DNA of 64,000 bases from positions 29,407,514 to 29,471,513 of the forward strand of contig CAKMRJ010003334.1 of the NCBI GenBank assembly GCA_928212115.1, read 5' to 3'. The position numbers were made by a program, and so were the translations under genes. Under the pieces are notes generated by a model that worked only from the letters and a program-made list of their open reading frames with translations, ran no database searches and had not been told where the DNA came from. Positions 35,379 to 49,827 of this stretch are shown here, one piece after another. The DNA comes from Lactuca virosa (taxonomy: Eukaryota; Streptophyta; Magnoliopsida; Asterales; Asteraceae). Positions within the stretch are counted from its first letter, which is position 1, and every line of letters starts with the position of its first letter.

Positions 35379-36353
35379 TGTTGGATTAAGTTGTCTAAGC
35401 CATTAACTAAATTGGTATATTCTTGTAATTAGAAGAAAAGTCCTTTTTCGGTTGCCCTCATGGCCAGAAATAGCTAGAATTGATACTAAGAGAGAAAAGT
35501 ATAATTTATTGGATTATTATATGATAAATAAACAAATTGTAAATTATGGGAAAATGATTTGTTAATATATTATGTGATTAATGTATTATTTGGAAATAGA
35601 TAATTGAATTGTTAAATAATTATGTGATTAATAAATTAATATGAGATCAATTGTTAAAATAATTGAGTTGTTAATTTATATGATTAACAAATTAATGTGA
35701 AATCAATTAGAATTGATTAATTATTAATAAGATTTAATCTAGAATTAATTTGGGATTAATTGTAAATTAATTAAAGGTGCAAGGGTGAATTGTAATTGTC
35801 CAATAGTTGAACAAAAGAAACAATTCTATAACCCTCCATATTATGGACAGTTTTGTGGAGTTCCTTATGTTTTCCAGAAACCTCATGGTTGTATAAAAAG
35901 AAAGGATTTGAATTATGATTAAATCTATTAATTAATTAATTCAAATCTTGTTTTGCCTGAAAGTTACCTAAAATATAAATAGGATCCATTGGCTTGCAAT
36001 TTTCCTTCACCACATTACCTAAAGGCATATGAACGAAATTCCCTTCATATCCCCTATATCTCCTCTTCATTCTACGGTTTCAGGTTTTAGCTGTGAGCCA
36101 TCCTTTTGGTGCTCGCTTTCCAAGGAACTTCAAGAGGATTTGATTTGATTATTTGCTATAGTAACCAAAAGGTATGTAACCCTAATATTTATGTTAATTT
36201 TGATTTTCATAGCCTCTCTCTAGGGTTTCTTTACATTCATAGTTTATTGCTATCAATACAGAAAATGTAGATCTTGTGTAGGATGCATGCGAACTTAAGA
36301 GTTTAAGTGTTTTTCTGCCACATAAATGTCTTTATAATCTAGAAAACTCATCA
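35379..36353 (+). mobile_element. 5' LTR of Copia-like element E
   Basis: It begins TGTTGGATTAAG and ends CTCATCA (975 bp), directly followed by the primer site. The start matches those of elements A, B and C. It is AT-rich in its first half, with repeated 'attaattaat' words. Confidence 0.82.
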
Positions 36354-36889
36354 GTGGTATCAGAGCCTTAGTTTTATAATTGATTGTGCATAATAGTGAA
36401 TTTATCAAAATTAGGGTTTATAAAAATTAAACCCTAATGGCCTTAAATTTTCGCAAAAGGATAGGGTTCTTGAAACCCAAGCCTCCACCTTTATTTTCGA
36501 AAATGCTAGGATTTCCCTTAGGGTTTCTAGTTTCCTTAACTATAATTCTAAATGCCTTAAAATTTGGATAACTAAAATCTAGTAACCCGAATCCCTTTAT
36601 TTTCGATAATTAGAAGGGTTATTGCATTAGGATTAAATTTGAATTATTTTATTAACTGTTTAATTGAAGATAATTATATAATCTCTAATGATTCAAATTT
36701 GAATTATTTTATTAATTGTTTAATTGAAGATAATTATTTAAATCCTTAATGATTTGAATTAAAGGATAATTGGTAAATCATTAATTATTTAAAATTAAAT
36801 AATTATTAAAAGTTTAATTCGAAAATTAATTTTTAACCCTAGTTTTTTGAAAAGTTTTAAAATACACCTTATACTATATATGATTAAAA

Positions 36890-36940
<51 letters not shown>

Positions 36941-39900
36941 ACACTTCAGTCAAATCAATAGTAAGCCTCATTCACGAAGCCATACTGTAAAGGAAACGGC
37001 CAATAATATGACCGTCATAAGGTGTCCACTCTCACCCACCGCTCCCTTGTATGGTGGATGGTCGTTAACCAAACGGGTTTGATGGGACATAACCTCATTA
37101 ATAGTATGATACTATAAAGTACTAGAACCCACTTTAAAATCCCGTTCGAGGTACTTTAGGAAAAATGTGAAGTGTCTGCTAATCTATGAAAAAGTACATC
37201 ACTCTTTATATGTCATTAGTGTAGCGTGTGTGGTTAACCGACACACTAATTTGAGACTATAAAGTTGTGTGATGGACAAATCGAAAATTATCATTGTTGA
37301 TGGAACGTGTGTGGTTTACCGACACATCAATTTGAGAAGCGGGTTTGGATGGTTATTCACATCTCATTTGTGATCCTTGGCATCCCAGACATAAAAGGTG
37401 AGAGCATAATCCGAGATTAAATATATCATTGATGAGATTCAATGAATCTCAAAAGATCTAGGAGTTTAATAAGATTGAAATTGGTAAAAGCCTTACCTAC
37501 CTACAATAGATTTAAATTTTATTACGACATACCTCTTCAAAGTTCAAATAGAAAATATGGATCCTAGTTTTAATTTAAATTTTGGATTAATAATTAAGGA
37601 TTCAAAAATCAGCTAACTTGAATTCTCTCTTCTCCCAAGCTTTATATTTCTTATGAAGATAGAAATGGTCCTCCTCGTTCTTTTCGAAATAGTTTTCCTC
37701 AAACTTCTTGAGATGGTCTTCCACATTCAAGTCAAGGTGAAATTGTTTTCCCTTCCTTAGGAAATGATGGAATTTAACGCCGTCCTCCTTCTACTCTTCA
37801 ACCACCTCCTCCTATGACTCTCCCAATGTCACAAGTTGAAAGATATGAAACAACTCAAGCCCTTTTGGCATGTAAACATGAAGATGGAAATTTTGTGTGT
37901 GTGTGTACGTTATGAGAATGAAGTTATACATTGACAAGTTGGAAAGGATGGGTTTCGTATTCCCGAAGGATCAAGCCAATGATTTGGTTCTTCTTTCTCT
38001 TTCTTAGTCATATGGTCAGTCCATTAAGAAATTTCATATGAGGAATCTCGATGTAACCCCAATTGATATGACCTATATGTTGATGGTTGCTGAAGTAGAA
38101 ATGCTTAAGAACACAACTAAAGCAGAAATTATTATAGGGTCTAATTCTAAGAATTCCAAAGAATCCATTTGTTTCTACTGCCAATTGTAGGGACATTGGA
38201 AGCGAAGCTGTCCGAAATACCTGAAAGATCTTAGAGACAGTAAAGTCAAGTTGTGTGACTCTACTTCGTGTACATCCATTATCTAACTCGATAAGTTCCT
38301 ATTATTAGACTCTTAATACATAATGTGATGATCACATTTTGGTGGTATTGCAAAATCTAAGAGAAAGAAGGAAGCTTAAGCAGAGTGATCTAAATCTAAT
38401 CGTGAAAAATGGACTTTTGTCGCATGGTTCGATGGTCAGAGTTTGGAGCTACTGCTAGGAATTTAGGATAATTTAATAGATTGATATTACTATTTGGAGA
38501 TGTCTTGAAATATAGTTTTTCATTTTATGCATTGTAAGTACAAGTTCCAATTTTCTTTTTAGAAATAAAATGAAGTTTTAGTTTACTTAGTTGCCTTATC
38601 TTATTTCCTTGCAATGGCATTAATGAAAGTGTTGGTTATGTTTCTAATAATGGAAATATTAATTGTAGATTTGATTCTTATGATATCATTTATGGTATTG
38701 TCATAATTGACAAAGTGAAAAGAAATCTCATCACTAACTGGACAGATACTTGGTGTCGTACAATTCGAATTGTATAATATATGAGAATCTTGTTCATTGG
38801 AAAATTATGATTAATTCATTGATCGCATGTTTATGTGATGGAAAGTGAAGGACTAATGGATCTGGTACATGTTGATATGGACTGTTCATATCCACCACAA
38901 TGGAAAATAACTCTATTCATCATGATTTACTGATGCTTTAGTAAATATTATTGTGTTTATAAGATTAAACAGAATTCTGATACTTTGAAATCTGAATAGC
39001 AGAACGAATGGAAGAATCTATTAGGCAGAAAGATAAAATATTCTCCAATCTGAAAAGAAACGAGAGTGCTTTTGTATCATGTTTTATGATCATCTTAGTA
39101 ATTATGGAATTATATCACAATTAATTCTCCAAGAACATCTTAGTGCAATTGTATGACTAAGAAGAGGAATCGAACATTGTTGGAAATGGTTCGATCATAG
39201 ATGAGTCATGCTTCATTCCAAATCTAGTTTTAGAGCCATGCTCTAGTAACTATGAATCGTATCTTGAAACTCATTCCAAACTAAGAATGATAACAACACC
39301 TCGTAATATGTGGAGTAATAATGTTTTCTTACTCTAGCACATTTAGAATTGGAGTTGTGATGTTTTCGCTGATTGAGAAACAAAAGATAAACTGAGACTT
39401 ATTGTATGAAATGTTTTCTTGTCGAAAATCCGCATGAACTTTTGAATATTGGTTTTAGCTCATCAAGGAATGTTTCTTGAGAGAAAACTTATATGTCAAG
39501 AAGTTAGTGGGAGTCGTATTGATCTTGAGAGTTTCAAGAGTCAACCGACAATGATCATTTTATTTATCACTAGCACGTGGCCTGATGTTGATAACATGTT
39601 GTGTTTATTGACACATTCTAACTTCTATGCACTTCCAGTTGAGTTGGAAACACCTATGAGTTTTATGTTCTTCATTTAACTGCAAAAGGCTAAGCATGTT
39701 GGCCAGTGAAAATAGATTGATCAACATGGGTGAGCTGCTAACAACATGGAAGCATTGGTGGGCCTTTTGAGCTAACATAAGGCAAGAAATTTAATAGCAA
39801 AGTTCAGTCCATGAAGGAAAACTTAATGTGATTTTGGTTTGTCCTAAACCTTGTTTTATGACTGTAGGTTGAAAATGAGAATTCTACATGGATGGGAACA

Positions 39901-41076
39901 TATGCACCTACGAATCTATGTGACAAAAAGGTTTCACTCTAATTCATGAAAATGGTTATGAGGAAGTACTTTCACTAGTAGATTTTATGTGTCTATTAAA
40001 GATCAATATGTATATTGGTTGTATTAATTGCATTCTCAAATTCACAATATGATTACGGGATCCCTCTTCATATTTCGAATTGTGAGGAATGACAAGGAAT
40101 TTTTTAAACTTTCAAGAGATATGTTTATCACGTCTTGAAAGAGTTTGAACACATACACTATCTGGATAAAGTGCATAAGCTTAAGAAGCGTAATTAGAGG
40201 CTTGACGAAACATCATGAAATAGGAAAATGCACTTCCATGAGAAATTCAAAAGGTATTGATTTCTAGAAGTCTAGTTGATTTCTAAGTACATATCAAAGC
40301 TAGTGTGAGCATAATTGTTATGCTGGTATTGTATGTTGAAAATACTATTCATAGGGAACAATGTCCCTAGTTTTCAAGTTGCAAAAGTTGGGAATTGTTT
40401 CGCTATAGAGGACTTGAGGGAGAGGGAACTCATACTTCGTTACGAATCTAAAGGTTTAGATTGTATAGTTTAATAAAACTTAGTCAAAGGCATATATGAA
40501 TAGCATGTTGAAATTTTTCAACATTGGAGATTCTATATATGTAAATATTATAACAAGGAATTAAACAAATATTGGACCCTTGTAATAATAAGTCGAGTCC
40601 CATATGCTTCGGATATAGGATCGATTACATATGATATACTATTCGATTATTCTATTTTTCAAATGCTTTTAGCATTGTGTGAAAAGGAATAGAATTTCAT
40701 GTGACTAGAGTTATTAAAAAAACTGTCAAGAACATTCTGAGGTTTTACCAAAGACTGGTTGCTTGTGGGCAGTTAGAAGTATGCCATTTTTTGAGAAGGA
40801 CCATAGTGACACATTTTGGATTGAGATGATTCTTGGTCAGCATCGATGGTCATATGGGAATATGGAAATGTTTCCATAATGGGAGGTGTTTGTAAAATCT
40901 ACATGTGAGTTGGAAACTTTAATGCAAGAGAAGTGTTCAAGGAATGTACCTTGAATTTGAGACTTCATAACCATGGAGTTGTTTCAAGTAACAAGCTCTA
41001 GTGGAACATTCTGTAATATCGAAGGCTCAGTCTTTGTGACTTTAGAAACCTCGACGTCATAGAAGGACAATACAAG
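36354..41076 (+). mobile_element. Internal region of Copia-like element E (right end truncated)
   Basis: The order is primer site TGGTATCAGAGCC (36355-36367), a leader with an (AT)n run (36891-36938), gag relic, then pol-derived sequence full of stops. The latter includes 'LSNYGIISQLI' near 39090 (integrase region) and 'FLERKLICQEVSGSRIDLE' (39470-39530). The element is cut at 41077 by gypsy LTR fragment G, and the E polypurine tract and 3' LTR are not found beyond it. Its order of degenerate blocks matches element C. Confidence 0.75.
37640..38290 (+). pseudogene. Copia gag relic of element E
   Basis: Fragments 'RYETTQALLACKHEDGNFVC', 'MKLYIDKLERMGFVFPKD' and 'VTPIDMTYMLMVAEVEML' are followed by a zinc knuckle CFYCQL*GHWKRSC. 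The knuckle has its Cys and His residues but a stop inside. A one-base slip near the 'gtgtgtgtgtacg' run breaks the frame. No functional product is possible. Confidence 0.8.
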
Positions 41077-41338
41077 TGTAACGTCCCAAAAATACCGAGT
41101 AAAATTTTAATTTTTAAATAAGTCAAACCATTCATTCATTAACTCAAAGACAATCAGAATAAAAGTATTATCAAATCATCAGAGTAATTCATAAACATTA
41201 AGTGCGTAATAAATCTCCAGGGGATGCACTGCGATCAAGTCGAGTCCTTCCTTTTGAAACCATAAGTACCTGGAAAAATTTCAAGCAAAAAGCTTAGTGC
41301 ATTCCCCAAATTAACACATACAACCTGTATACAAATAT
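41077..41338 (-). mobile_element. Gypsy LTR fragment G, minus strand
   Basis: It starts TGTAACGTCCCAAAAA and carries the reverse CACTAAGCTT box ('caagcaaaaagcttagtgca', about 41285). After 262 bp it is interrupted by Copia-like element B. The rest of G would lie beyond B, outside the window. Confidence 0.65.
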
Positions 41339-42116
41339 TGATGGGTTTTGAGCATTATAACATCCCTATGGTGCACATACAACCCTAATTCTTTGGATCT
41401 AAGTTTTCTCAAGTTATACATGCAATAAAATTATCCAAAGCATGAAACTTACAACCAGCATACAACTTTGATATTTGAAACATAAAAACTAGTTAGATGA
41501 TTACCTCTTTGTTGTAGCTTGTAGAACTTGGCCTTACAAGAGCTTAGCACCTCAAATGTGATGCCTCAAATAAGTCACAAAACACCAAGAACAAATGGAG
41601 GATTATGAGAGAGGTTTAGGAGGCACCAAAATCGTCTATAATCTTCTTAGAATACTTGTGTGTCGATTTTAGGGGCTTAAGGGTTACATATATAGTGTAG
41701 AATTCCAAGGGTCACTTGTAAAACCTAATCCATTCACTTAGGCTTTTGATCCAATAATTCATGTGGACTAACACTTCATGGACTCTCACATAAGCTTAAT
41801 CCATCACTAATCAATCATGGATCATTAGCCCAAACTATATGTATCACTGATTTACATAATCAGCCCCTGTTAATTTAATCAGTCTCTTTTGATCACTAAA
41901 TTAGTTCCAAATTAATTCTTGATCAATACCAACTAAATAATATGATTTCTCAATTAATATATTATACTTATAATATATTAATAAATCACAAATAACCTCT
42001 TTCTCAAATATCCTTCCTATCAAATTGCTCCGGTGAATGCAACCCAAATGGACCATGCTACTATCGGGTCAAGTACATACCAATTATAGTTATGGGCTTA
42101 GACACCTAATCCAACA
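41339..42116 (-). mobile_element. 3' LTR of Copia-like element B, minus strand
   Basis: It reads TGATGGGTTTTGAGC at the left and ends ATCCAACA at the right (778 bp). The reverse of a polypurine tract (tctcccacttgg, 42118-42129) follows immediately, which marks the 3' LTR of a minus-strand element. The LTR shares layout and many words with A's LTRs. Confidence 0.82.
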
Positions 42117-44473
42117 GTCTCCCACTTGGATAAGTCTAATACCTATTATTGCAAGTACGACTTCAGAATCCGATTAGCAATCGTAGCTCTCAAAAGCCGC
42201 TGTTGAACTCTGATCTTATCAGTAATGTGTCCTTTAGATAAGGGATCATATATTCCTCCATTCTTCAAGATATTTTATGGACTGAGACATGGATTATAAT
42301 TATTCTCTCTGTCCATGTGTTGTTTCCCGACTTCCGATTTATGACGACTGACAACAGACTACATTAAACACATCAACTTAGTCCAGGCTTAGCCAAGCGC
42401 TTAGGGTGTCATCACTAAATCATCGAGGGGCCCACATATATCACTTTTATCCCACATTGGGTAAAAGGAACGGATAAACGTCAACTCATATGCTTGCTCA
42501 ATTTACTCATTAAATTATACACAACAATACGTTTTATAACACCAATTTACTGGTGCATTTACGCATCATCAATGTGCAATCGACTTGCAAACTACAACTC
42601 ATATGTCTCTGTTTCAAGAATATAAGATATTATCATCTCACAATCACTCGTGATAAAATCCATGAAGCGATTCAGATGAGCGTGGGTTTAATCCAATACT
42701 CAAATCTTATTACAGGATTACTCATGAACATTGCAGCAAACTTGTGCTATGTCTAAACACTTAGACAATCTACAGTCGGATTCATGACAGTCTTACCTCA
42801 TTACTTACTTCCAAAGTATGATCGATTGTGGATGTTTGAATAACCTAGTTATTCGGGAAGTAAAACATGCGAAATGAAACACAAGAATAATTTAATCCAA
42901 TATGGTCTCAAAACTTTTGAATATAAATAAAAAAACACTTATTATTTAATCACCATATCGATTACACATTATTCATTGTATAATTGTTTCGACTAATCAA
43001 CTTAACATTTGAATTAAAATAATAGTTATCCCATGCTCTAAACATGCACACTATGTTTACCTATGGTCCTTTCTTCGTGAAATAGATAAACTTGAAACAT
43101 TTCCAATGATGTTTATTTCATAATTCCATATCCTTATCATAAGTGTAAGAATACCAAATTCTTCCACTATTAGAATGTGTTAGATTCTCAACTATCATGC
43201 AATGATCATTTTGTAATGACTAGGCACCAAAGTCACAGAGACTTTGCCACTTACAAAACATTCCATTGGAGATTGTTACAAGACAATTCCATAGATAAGA
43301 AGTCTCATATTCAAAGTATATTCCTTTGAACATCCTTCTAGCATAAAAGTTTCTACACATATATTCTTAATATCCAACTCCTATTATGGAAACATTTCCA
43401 TATTTTCCATATGAATATCCATTCTTAACATAATCCTATCTATTCAGAATCACGTCAATATGGTCCATCCATTACTGTACTTCCAACTGTCCGTAAGCAA
43501 CCAATCTTCAGCGAACTTCAGATTGTCCTTGACAGTTGCTTAAAACTTTTAGTCATATCTTGTTCTAGTCCTTTTTCCCTCTTAATACCCTAGGTATTTG
43601 GAAAATAGAACAATCGAATATTATAACATATGCAATCGATCCTATATCCGAAGCACATGGGATACGATTCATAATGTCTTACATAAAGACATGATACTAG
43701 ACCAATCCTTTGCTATAATAGTTCTATATATATAGAATTTCTAATGTTGAAACATTTCAACATTACATTCATATATATCCATGACTAAGTCCCTTAATAC
43801 TTCAATCTAAACTTTTAGATTCGAAATAAAGTATAAGTATCCTCTCCCTTAGACTTTCTATAGCGAAACAACTTTTCATCCTCTGCAACCTTGAAAATTT
43901 AAAACTTTGTTTCCTATAAATAGCATCGCTAACTTGCAACACTTAACGTAATAATTGTGCTCCCACTAGCATAATAATTACATTTTACTAGCATAACACT
44001 TATGCTCCCACTAGCTTTGACATGTCCTCAGAAATCAACTAGACTTCTAGAAATCAATACTTATTGACTTTCTTACCAAAGTTCAGTTTTCTGATACAAG
44101 ATGCTTCGATAAGACTTTATCTAGGCTTCTCAATTCGTACACCTTTCCTTAGATAGCTCATACGTGTGTCTAAACTATTTTAGAACTTATAGCAGTAAGT
44201 CCTGAATGTTCAGACTATTTTCCATTTCTCACAATTCAAACTATGAATAGGGATGTCGTAATCATAACCGAATTTAAGAATGCAATTAACGTAACTACTA
44301 TCTCTTTAAATCTACTTAGTGAAAGCGTTTCCTCACAATCATTTTCATGAAGGAGACAAACCTTTTACCACTTAGATTTCATAGTGTATGTGTTCCTATC
44401 CATGTGAATTTGTCATAACCAAAATCATAAGACAAGGTTTGTGACAAATCCAAACTCATATGGACCGAACTTA
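42117..44473 (-). mobile_element. Element B internal region, first part (degenerate pol)
   Basis: This minus-strand sequence is collinear with 45283-47580 of element A and with 61150-63780 of C. Open frames are short and stops are many. It ends at the insertion of element A. The target duplication is ACTTA (44469-44473) against ACTTG (53959-53963). Confidence 0.75.
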
Positions 44474-45282
44474 TGTTGGGTTATGAGCATAACATCATTC
44501 CTATGATGTTCATGCAACCCTAATTGCTTTGATCTAGGTTTTTATAAATTGAACATAAAATATTGAATACCAGAGCAATAAACCCTATGAACTAGCATAT
44601 AATTCGAAATTGACATATGATTAGGGTTAGAAACATTACCTTGATTGTTATGTAGCAATAACAATCACAATCCTTCTTGACCTTGACTTCTGAAAGCTTA
44701 GTGCCTCAAATGTTGCACCTCTAATGGAGTCACAACCACCACTAGCAACAAGGAAGAACAAGAGAGAGAGGAGAGGCTCAAAATCGGCTATGGAATCCTT
44801 CTAGGGTTTCTTGTGTCCGATTTTGGCATGCCCAAGGGTTCCTTATATAGCTGAGCAATTAGGGTTTCAGTCAAAACCCTAATCCAGTTGCTTAGTCCTT
44901 AAGCAGCCCAAAGGATCCTTCCAGAAGGCCCCTTAGACGATTTCTATATGGACTCCCACATAGAATTCGTCCATTGCTTCCTTATGGATCCTAAGCCCAA
45001 CTTTGTAACTATCTTATAATTACAGTATTAGTCCCCTTGATTTAATTAATCTCTTTTGACCAAAAATTAATTCTAAATTAATTCTTGATCAGTATTACTT
45101 AAACCATATGATTTCTCTTTTAATATATTATTCACATAATATATTAATAAATCACAATTAATCCTCTTTCTCCATTATTCATCCTATCAGTTGCTAAGGT
45201 GAAGGCAACCCAAAAGGACCATGCTCATAATCGGGTCAAGTACATACCAAAATAGTTATGGGCTTAGACACCTAATCTACCA
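44474..45282 (-). mobile_element. 3' LTR of Copia-like element A, minus strand
   Basis: It reads TGTTGGGTTATGAGC to ATCTACCA (809 bp) and is followed by the reverse polypurine tract 'tatcccacttgg' (45284-45295). It is the partner of 53151-53958. Differences between the two are concentrated in the left 300 bp. Confidence 0.87.
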
Positions 45283-48200
45283 GTATCCCACTTGGATAAG
45301 TGTAATAACTATTTTGCAAGTACGACTTCAGAACCTGATTAGAAATCGTAGCTTTCAAAAGCCGTTGTCAAACTCTAATCTTATCAGTAACGCGTCCTTT
45401 AGATAAGGGATCAAATATTCCTCCATTCTCAAGATATCGTATAAACTGAGACATGGATTATAGTCATTCTCTCTGTTCATGTGTTGTTTCCCGATTTTCA
45501 AATTTAAGACGACTGACAATAGACTTCAGTTGAACACATCAACTTAGTTCAGGCTTGGCAAAGCGCTTAGGGTGTTATCACTAAATCATCGAGGGGCCCA
45601 TAGATATCGCTTTTATTCCTCTTAGGGTAAAAGGAACGTATAAACTTCGACTCAAATGCTCGCTTGTACTTACTCATCAAATCACACACAACAATATGTT
45701 TTATAACACCAAGTTACTGGTGCGTTTACATACGTCAATGTGCAACCGACTTGCAAATTACAACTCACATGTCTCCATTTCAAGAATATAAGATATTATC
45801 GTCTCACTAATCACTCGTGATAAAATCCATGAAGTGATTCAAGTGAGCGTGGGTTTAATCCAATACTCAAATCTTATTTCAGGAGCACTCATGAACACTA
45901 CAACAAACTTTTGCTATGTCTAAAACGCTTTAGAAAATCTACAGTCGGATTCATGACAGTCTTACCTCATTACCTACTTCCAAAGTATGATTGACTGTGA
46001 ATGTTTGAATAACCTAGTTATTCTGGAAGTCAAAACATGCGAGGTGAAATACAAAAAATCGAATCCAATATGGTCCCAAAACTTTTGAGTATAAATAAAA
46101 AACCTTTTATTTAATCACCATATTGATTACACATTATTCATTGTATAATGTTTCGGATAATCAACTTAATACTTGAATTGAACCAATAGTTATCCCATGC
46201 TCCAAGCATGCATACTATGTTTACCTATGGTCCTTACTTTGTGAAACAGATCAATTGAACACATTTTCAATGATGCTCATTTCACAACTCCCAATCCTTA
46301 TCATAAGTGTAAGAATACCAAATTTTTGCTATGTGTTAGATTCTAACATTTTACACAATGATCCTTTTGTAATGACGTAGCGCCAAAGTCACCAAGACTT
46401 CGCCAATGAAATTACAAAGTACTCTATGAAGTCTCACATTCAAATTACATTCCTTTGAACATCCTTCTTGCATAAAAGCTTCTAATCTACATAGATTCTT
46501 AATATACAACTCCCATTATGGAAACATTTCCATATTTTCCATACGACAACACATTCTAAATAGAATCATATCTATTCATAATAATGTCGATATGTTCCAT
46601 CCAATACTCTACTTCAAACTGCCCACAAGTGACCAATCCTTGGCGAACCTTAGATTGTTTTTGACAGCTATTTAATTAATTTCAGTCATATCCGGTTTTG
46701 GTCCTTTTTTCCTCTTAATGCCATAGGCATTTGGAAAATCAGAATGGTCGAATATTATAGCATATGCAATCGATCCTATACCCGAAGTGTATGGGATACG
46801 ATACGCAATGAAAACGTGATACTTTATTAGTCTCTTGCCATAATATGGCCATATATAGAATTCCCTTATGTTGAATCTTTTCAACATAACATTTATATAT
46901 GTCCTTTGACTAAATTTGATTAAAATTTCTCAATCTAAGCTTTTAGATTTGAAATGAAGTATAAATTTCTCTCCCTTAATTATAGCAAAACAACTTTTCA
47001 ACCTCTGCAACTTTGCGAATTGAAACTTTTTGTTTTCTATAATTAACATTGCTAACTCGCAATACTTAACATAATAATCATGCTCCCACTAATATGATAA
47101 TTATTTCCTTATCAGCATAACACTTATGCTCCCACTAGCTTTGACATGTACTAGAAAACTGTTGGACTTCTAGAAATCAATACTTATTGAGTTTCCTTCC
47201 AAAGTTTATATTTCTGATACGAGATGCTTCGATAAGCTTTTATGCAAGCTCATACACCTTTTAGAAAGCTCATATGTGTGTCTAAACAACTTCAAAACTT
47301 ACAACAGTAAGTCTTAAATGTTTAAACTATTTTCCATTTCTCACAATTCGAACTATGAAGAGGGATGCCGTAATCATAATCGAATTTGAGAATGCAATTT
47401 ACACAATTGCTATCTCCTTAAAATCTTCTTAGTGGAAGCGTTTCCTCACAATCATTTTCATGAAATGGAGAAAAACCTTATCACTTAGATTTTATGGTGT
47501 ATGTGTTCCTATCCATGTGAATTTGTCATAACCATAATCATAAGACAATGTTTGTGACAAATCCAAACTCATATGGAGTGAACTTGTTCAATCTTAACTT
47601 CTTGCCATCTGGCAGCACAAGGGCCTACCATGTCTTCCAAGTAGTTGAGCAGCTCACCCATACAAATCAATGAACTTTCATTGATTAAGGTGCTTCTGCC
47701 CTTATGCATTCAAATGAGAACTCATAGAATTCACATGCATAGTCAACTCAACTGGAATGGCACAGAAGCAAGAATACGTTAACACGACAGGTTATAAACC
47801 TTAACTCGTGTGCCAGTGATCAACAATAGGTTTACTCTTGATTAGTTCTTGAAACTTTTCAAGATCATTTAGACTCCTACTGACTTATTGACATATAAGA
47901 TTCTCTTTTCAAGAAACATTTCTTGACAAACAAATATTCAACAGTTAGTGCGGGTTCTTATCAAGATAAACACTTCACATAATTGGTCTTAGTTGATCTT
48001 TGTCTTATCCAAGACATTACAACTTACCAATTTCAAATGTGCATGAATAAGAAGACAATTTCTAGTCCACATTTGATGAGTGTGTTATAAACCTTCTTTA
48101 AGATGTGTCACTCAAGTCACAATCTTGGAGTATGACTCCAAGACTTGATTTTGGAACGAATTATGATTCACCTTTTGATTTAACCATTTCAACAATTGTT

Positions 48201-49062
48201 GATTCCTCTTCTCAGCCATACTAGTGTACTAAGGTGTCCTTAGAGGATCAATTGTGACACGGTTTCATAATCACTAAGTTAATCATAAAAACACGATACT
48301 TAAGTACTCTCCCTTCTTTTCAGATTGGAGAAACTTTTATCTTTCTGCCTAATTGATTCTTCCTATTCGTTCTGATTCACATTAAAACCTTTTCAACGAT
48401 TCAGAATTACACTTAATCTTGTAAGCATAACCATATTTACTAAACTTTTAGCAAATCATTACGAATATTCTTATCGTTCTTTGTGGTGGACTTGGCCTAG
48501 TGCACAACAATGCATACTAAATCCCCTAGTCCTTCCCTTGACATACTTATGCGAACAAGGAATTAGTCTAAATTTCCCAAATATGAAGGTTCTCATTCAT
48601 CACACAAAACAAGTTGTATGATTCCAAGTTTCTGTCCAATTGAAACTTGGGTGATGAGAATCATTCGTGATTTGGTAAATTTTCGACACTACCACAAATA
48701 GCATAATAAAGAATCACATCCATTTCAATATTGCTAACAATAGAAACATACAAACATCAATTTTCACAAAAGCCATTGCAAGGATATATAAATAAGACAA
48801 AACAAAAAATGTATTTTGTTTATAAAACGCGGAAAAACATGTCCTTACAACACAATTACAAATGAAAACTATGTTACTAAACATTTCTAAGCAATCTATC
48901 CTAACTCTTAACCAGCAACTCAAAAATCCGATCTTCGAATCATGCGATCGAAATCCATTTCTTCGTGATCAGACTCAGCATGCTCTTCCTTTAAGCTTCC
49001 TTTCTTTTCTTCGATCCTATAAAAAATCAAAATGTAATCATATCACATCATGTATTAAGAAT
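45283..49062 (-). mobile_element. Element A pol-derived region without open frames
   Basis: This 3.8-kb stretch lies between gag and the 3' LTR on the minus strand. It lines up with the same stretch of C and E, including the degenerate integrase-like block (about 48170-48370). The longest frames are about 70 codons. There is no intact protease, integrase or reverse transcriptase. Confidence 0.75.
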
Positions 49063-49827
49063 CTACAAATAAGAACTTAATAGAGTTAGATAATGGGTTT
49101 TACCTGAAGCAGAGTCATACATCTTGACTCTCCTATCCTCGCAATCTTTCAGGTAAATATGGAAGCTTCGCATCCAATGCTCCTTCTCTTGGCAGTAGAA
49201 ACAAATGGACTCTTTTGGAACAGCACATGGGACAATCTCAGATTCAGCCTTTCTCTTTACCATCCGGTCAAACGGTTTGACCTTGGCCAATCCCTTTCCA
49301 TTGGGAAGAGAAGACTTTTTTGGACTTCCAATGTTTCCATTGTCAATGTCCATGGAAGTTTGGGAGGTTGATCTACCAGAAAAATTTGCTTGACCAGTGC
49401 GCCAAATCATTGTTGATTCAGCAACAATAAGCAAATAAATCAAATCAATGAGGGTCACGTCGTGGTCCATCATATAGTACTCTCTAATGAACTCAGTATA
49501 TGAGTCAGGAGGTGATTGAAGAACCAAGTGAACAGCCAGCTTCCTAGAGACTTCAACACCCAACATTCCCAATCTATCAATATGCAACATCATATCCAAG
49601 ACATGAGCACATACATACTTTCCATCTTCGTGTTTGTTTGCCAATAGGGCTTGAGTGACTTTGAACTTTTCAAGTCTTCGAACACGTGGGTCAGAGAGAA
49701 CTATTGGAGGAAATTGAGGAAGTGAAGCATGATTTCCATTTCCACGATCCAATCGTGGAACATCATCTTCATGTGGAAAGCTTTTTCCAAATGATTCGGG
49801 AAGACCATAGATGTTAGATTTTTACAT
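49063..49827 (-). pseudogene. Copia gag of element A, open for 252 codons but stopped at codon 2
   Basis: The minus-strand frame runs from 49821 to 49063. It reads 'KSNIYGLPESFGKSFPHEDD', then the gag core 'VTQALLANKHEDGKYVCAHV', then 'VTLIDLIYLLIVAESTMIW'. A basic region and a knuckle follow, 'CFYCQEKEHWMRSF', in which the last Cys is Phe. The ATG matching the start of C's gag (49827-49825) is followed at once by TAA. The frame stays otherwise open, so the stop is probably recent, or translation uses another start. Gag would form the virus-like particle and bind element RNA. Confidence 0.8.

Noticed and set aside
48714..49080. Short frames in element A around the gag end
   Set aside because: They have no motif, and collinear sequence in B and C shows this to be degenerate pol-derived DNA.
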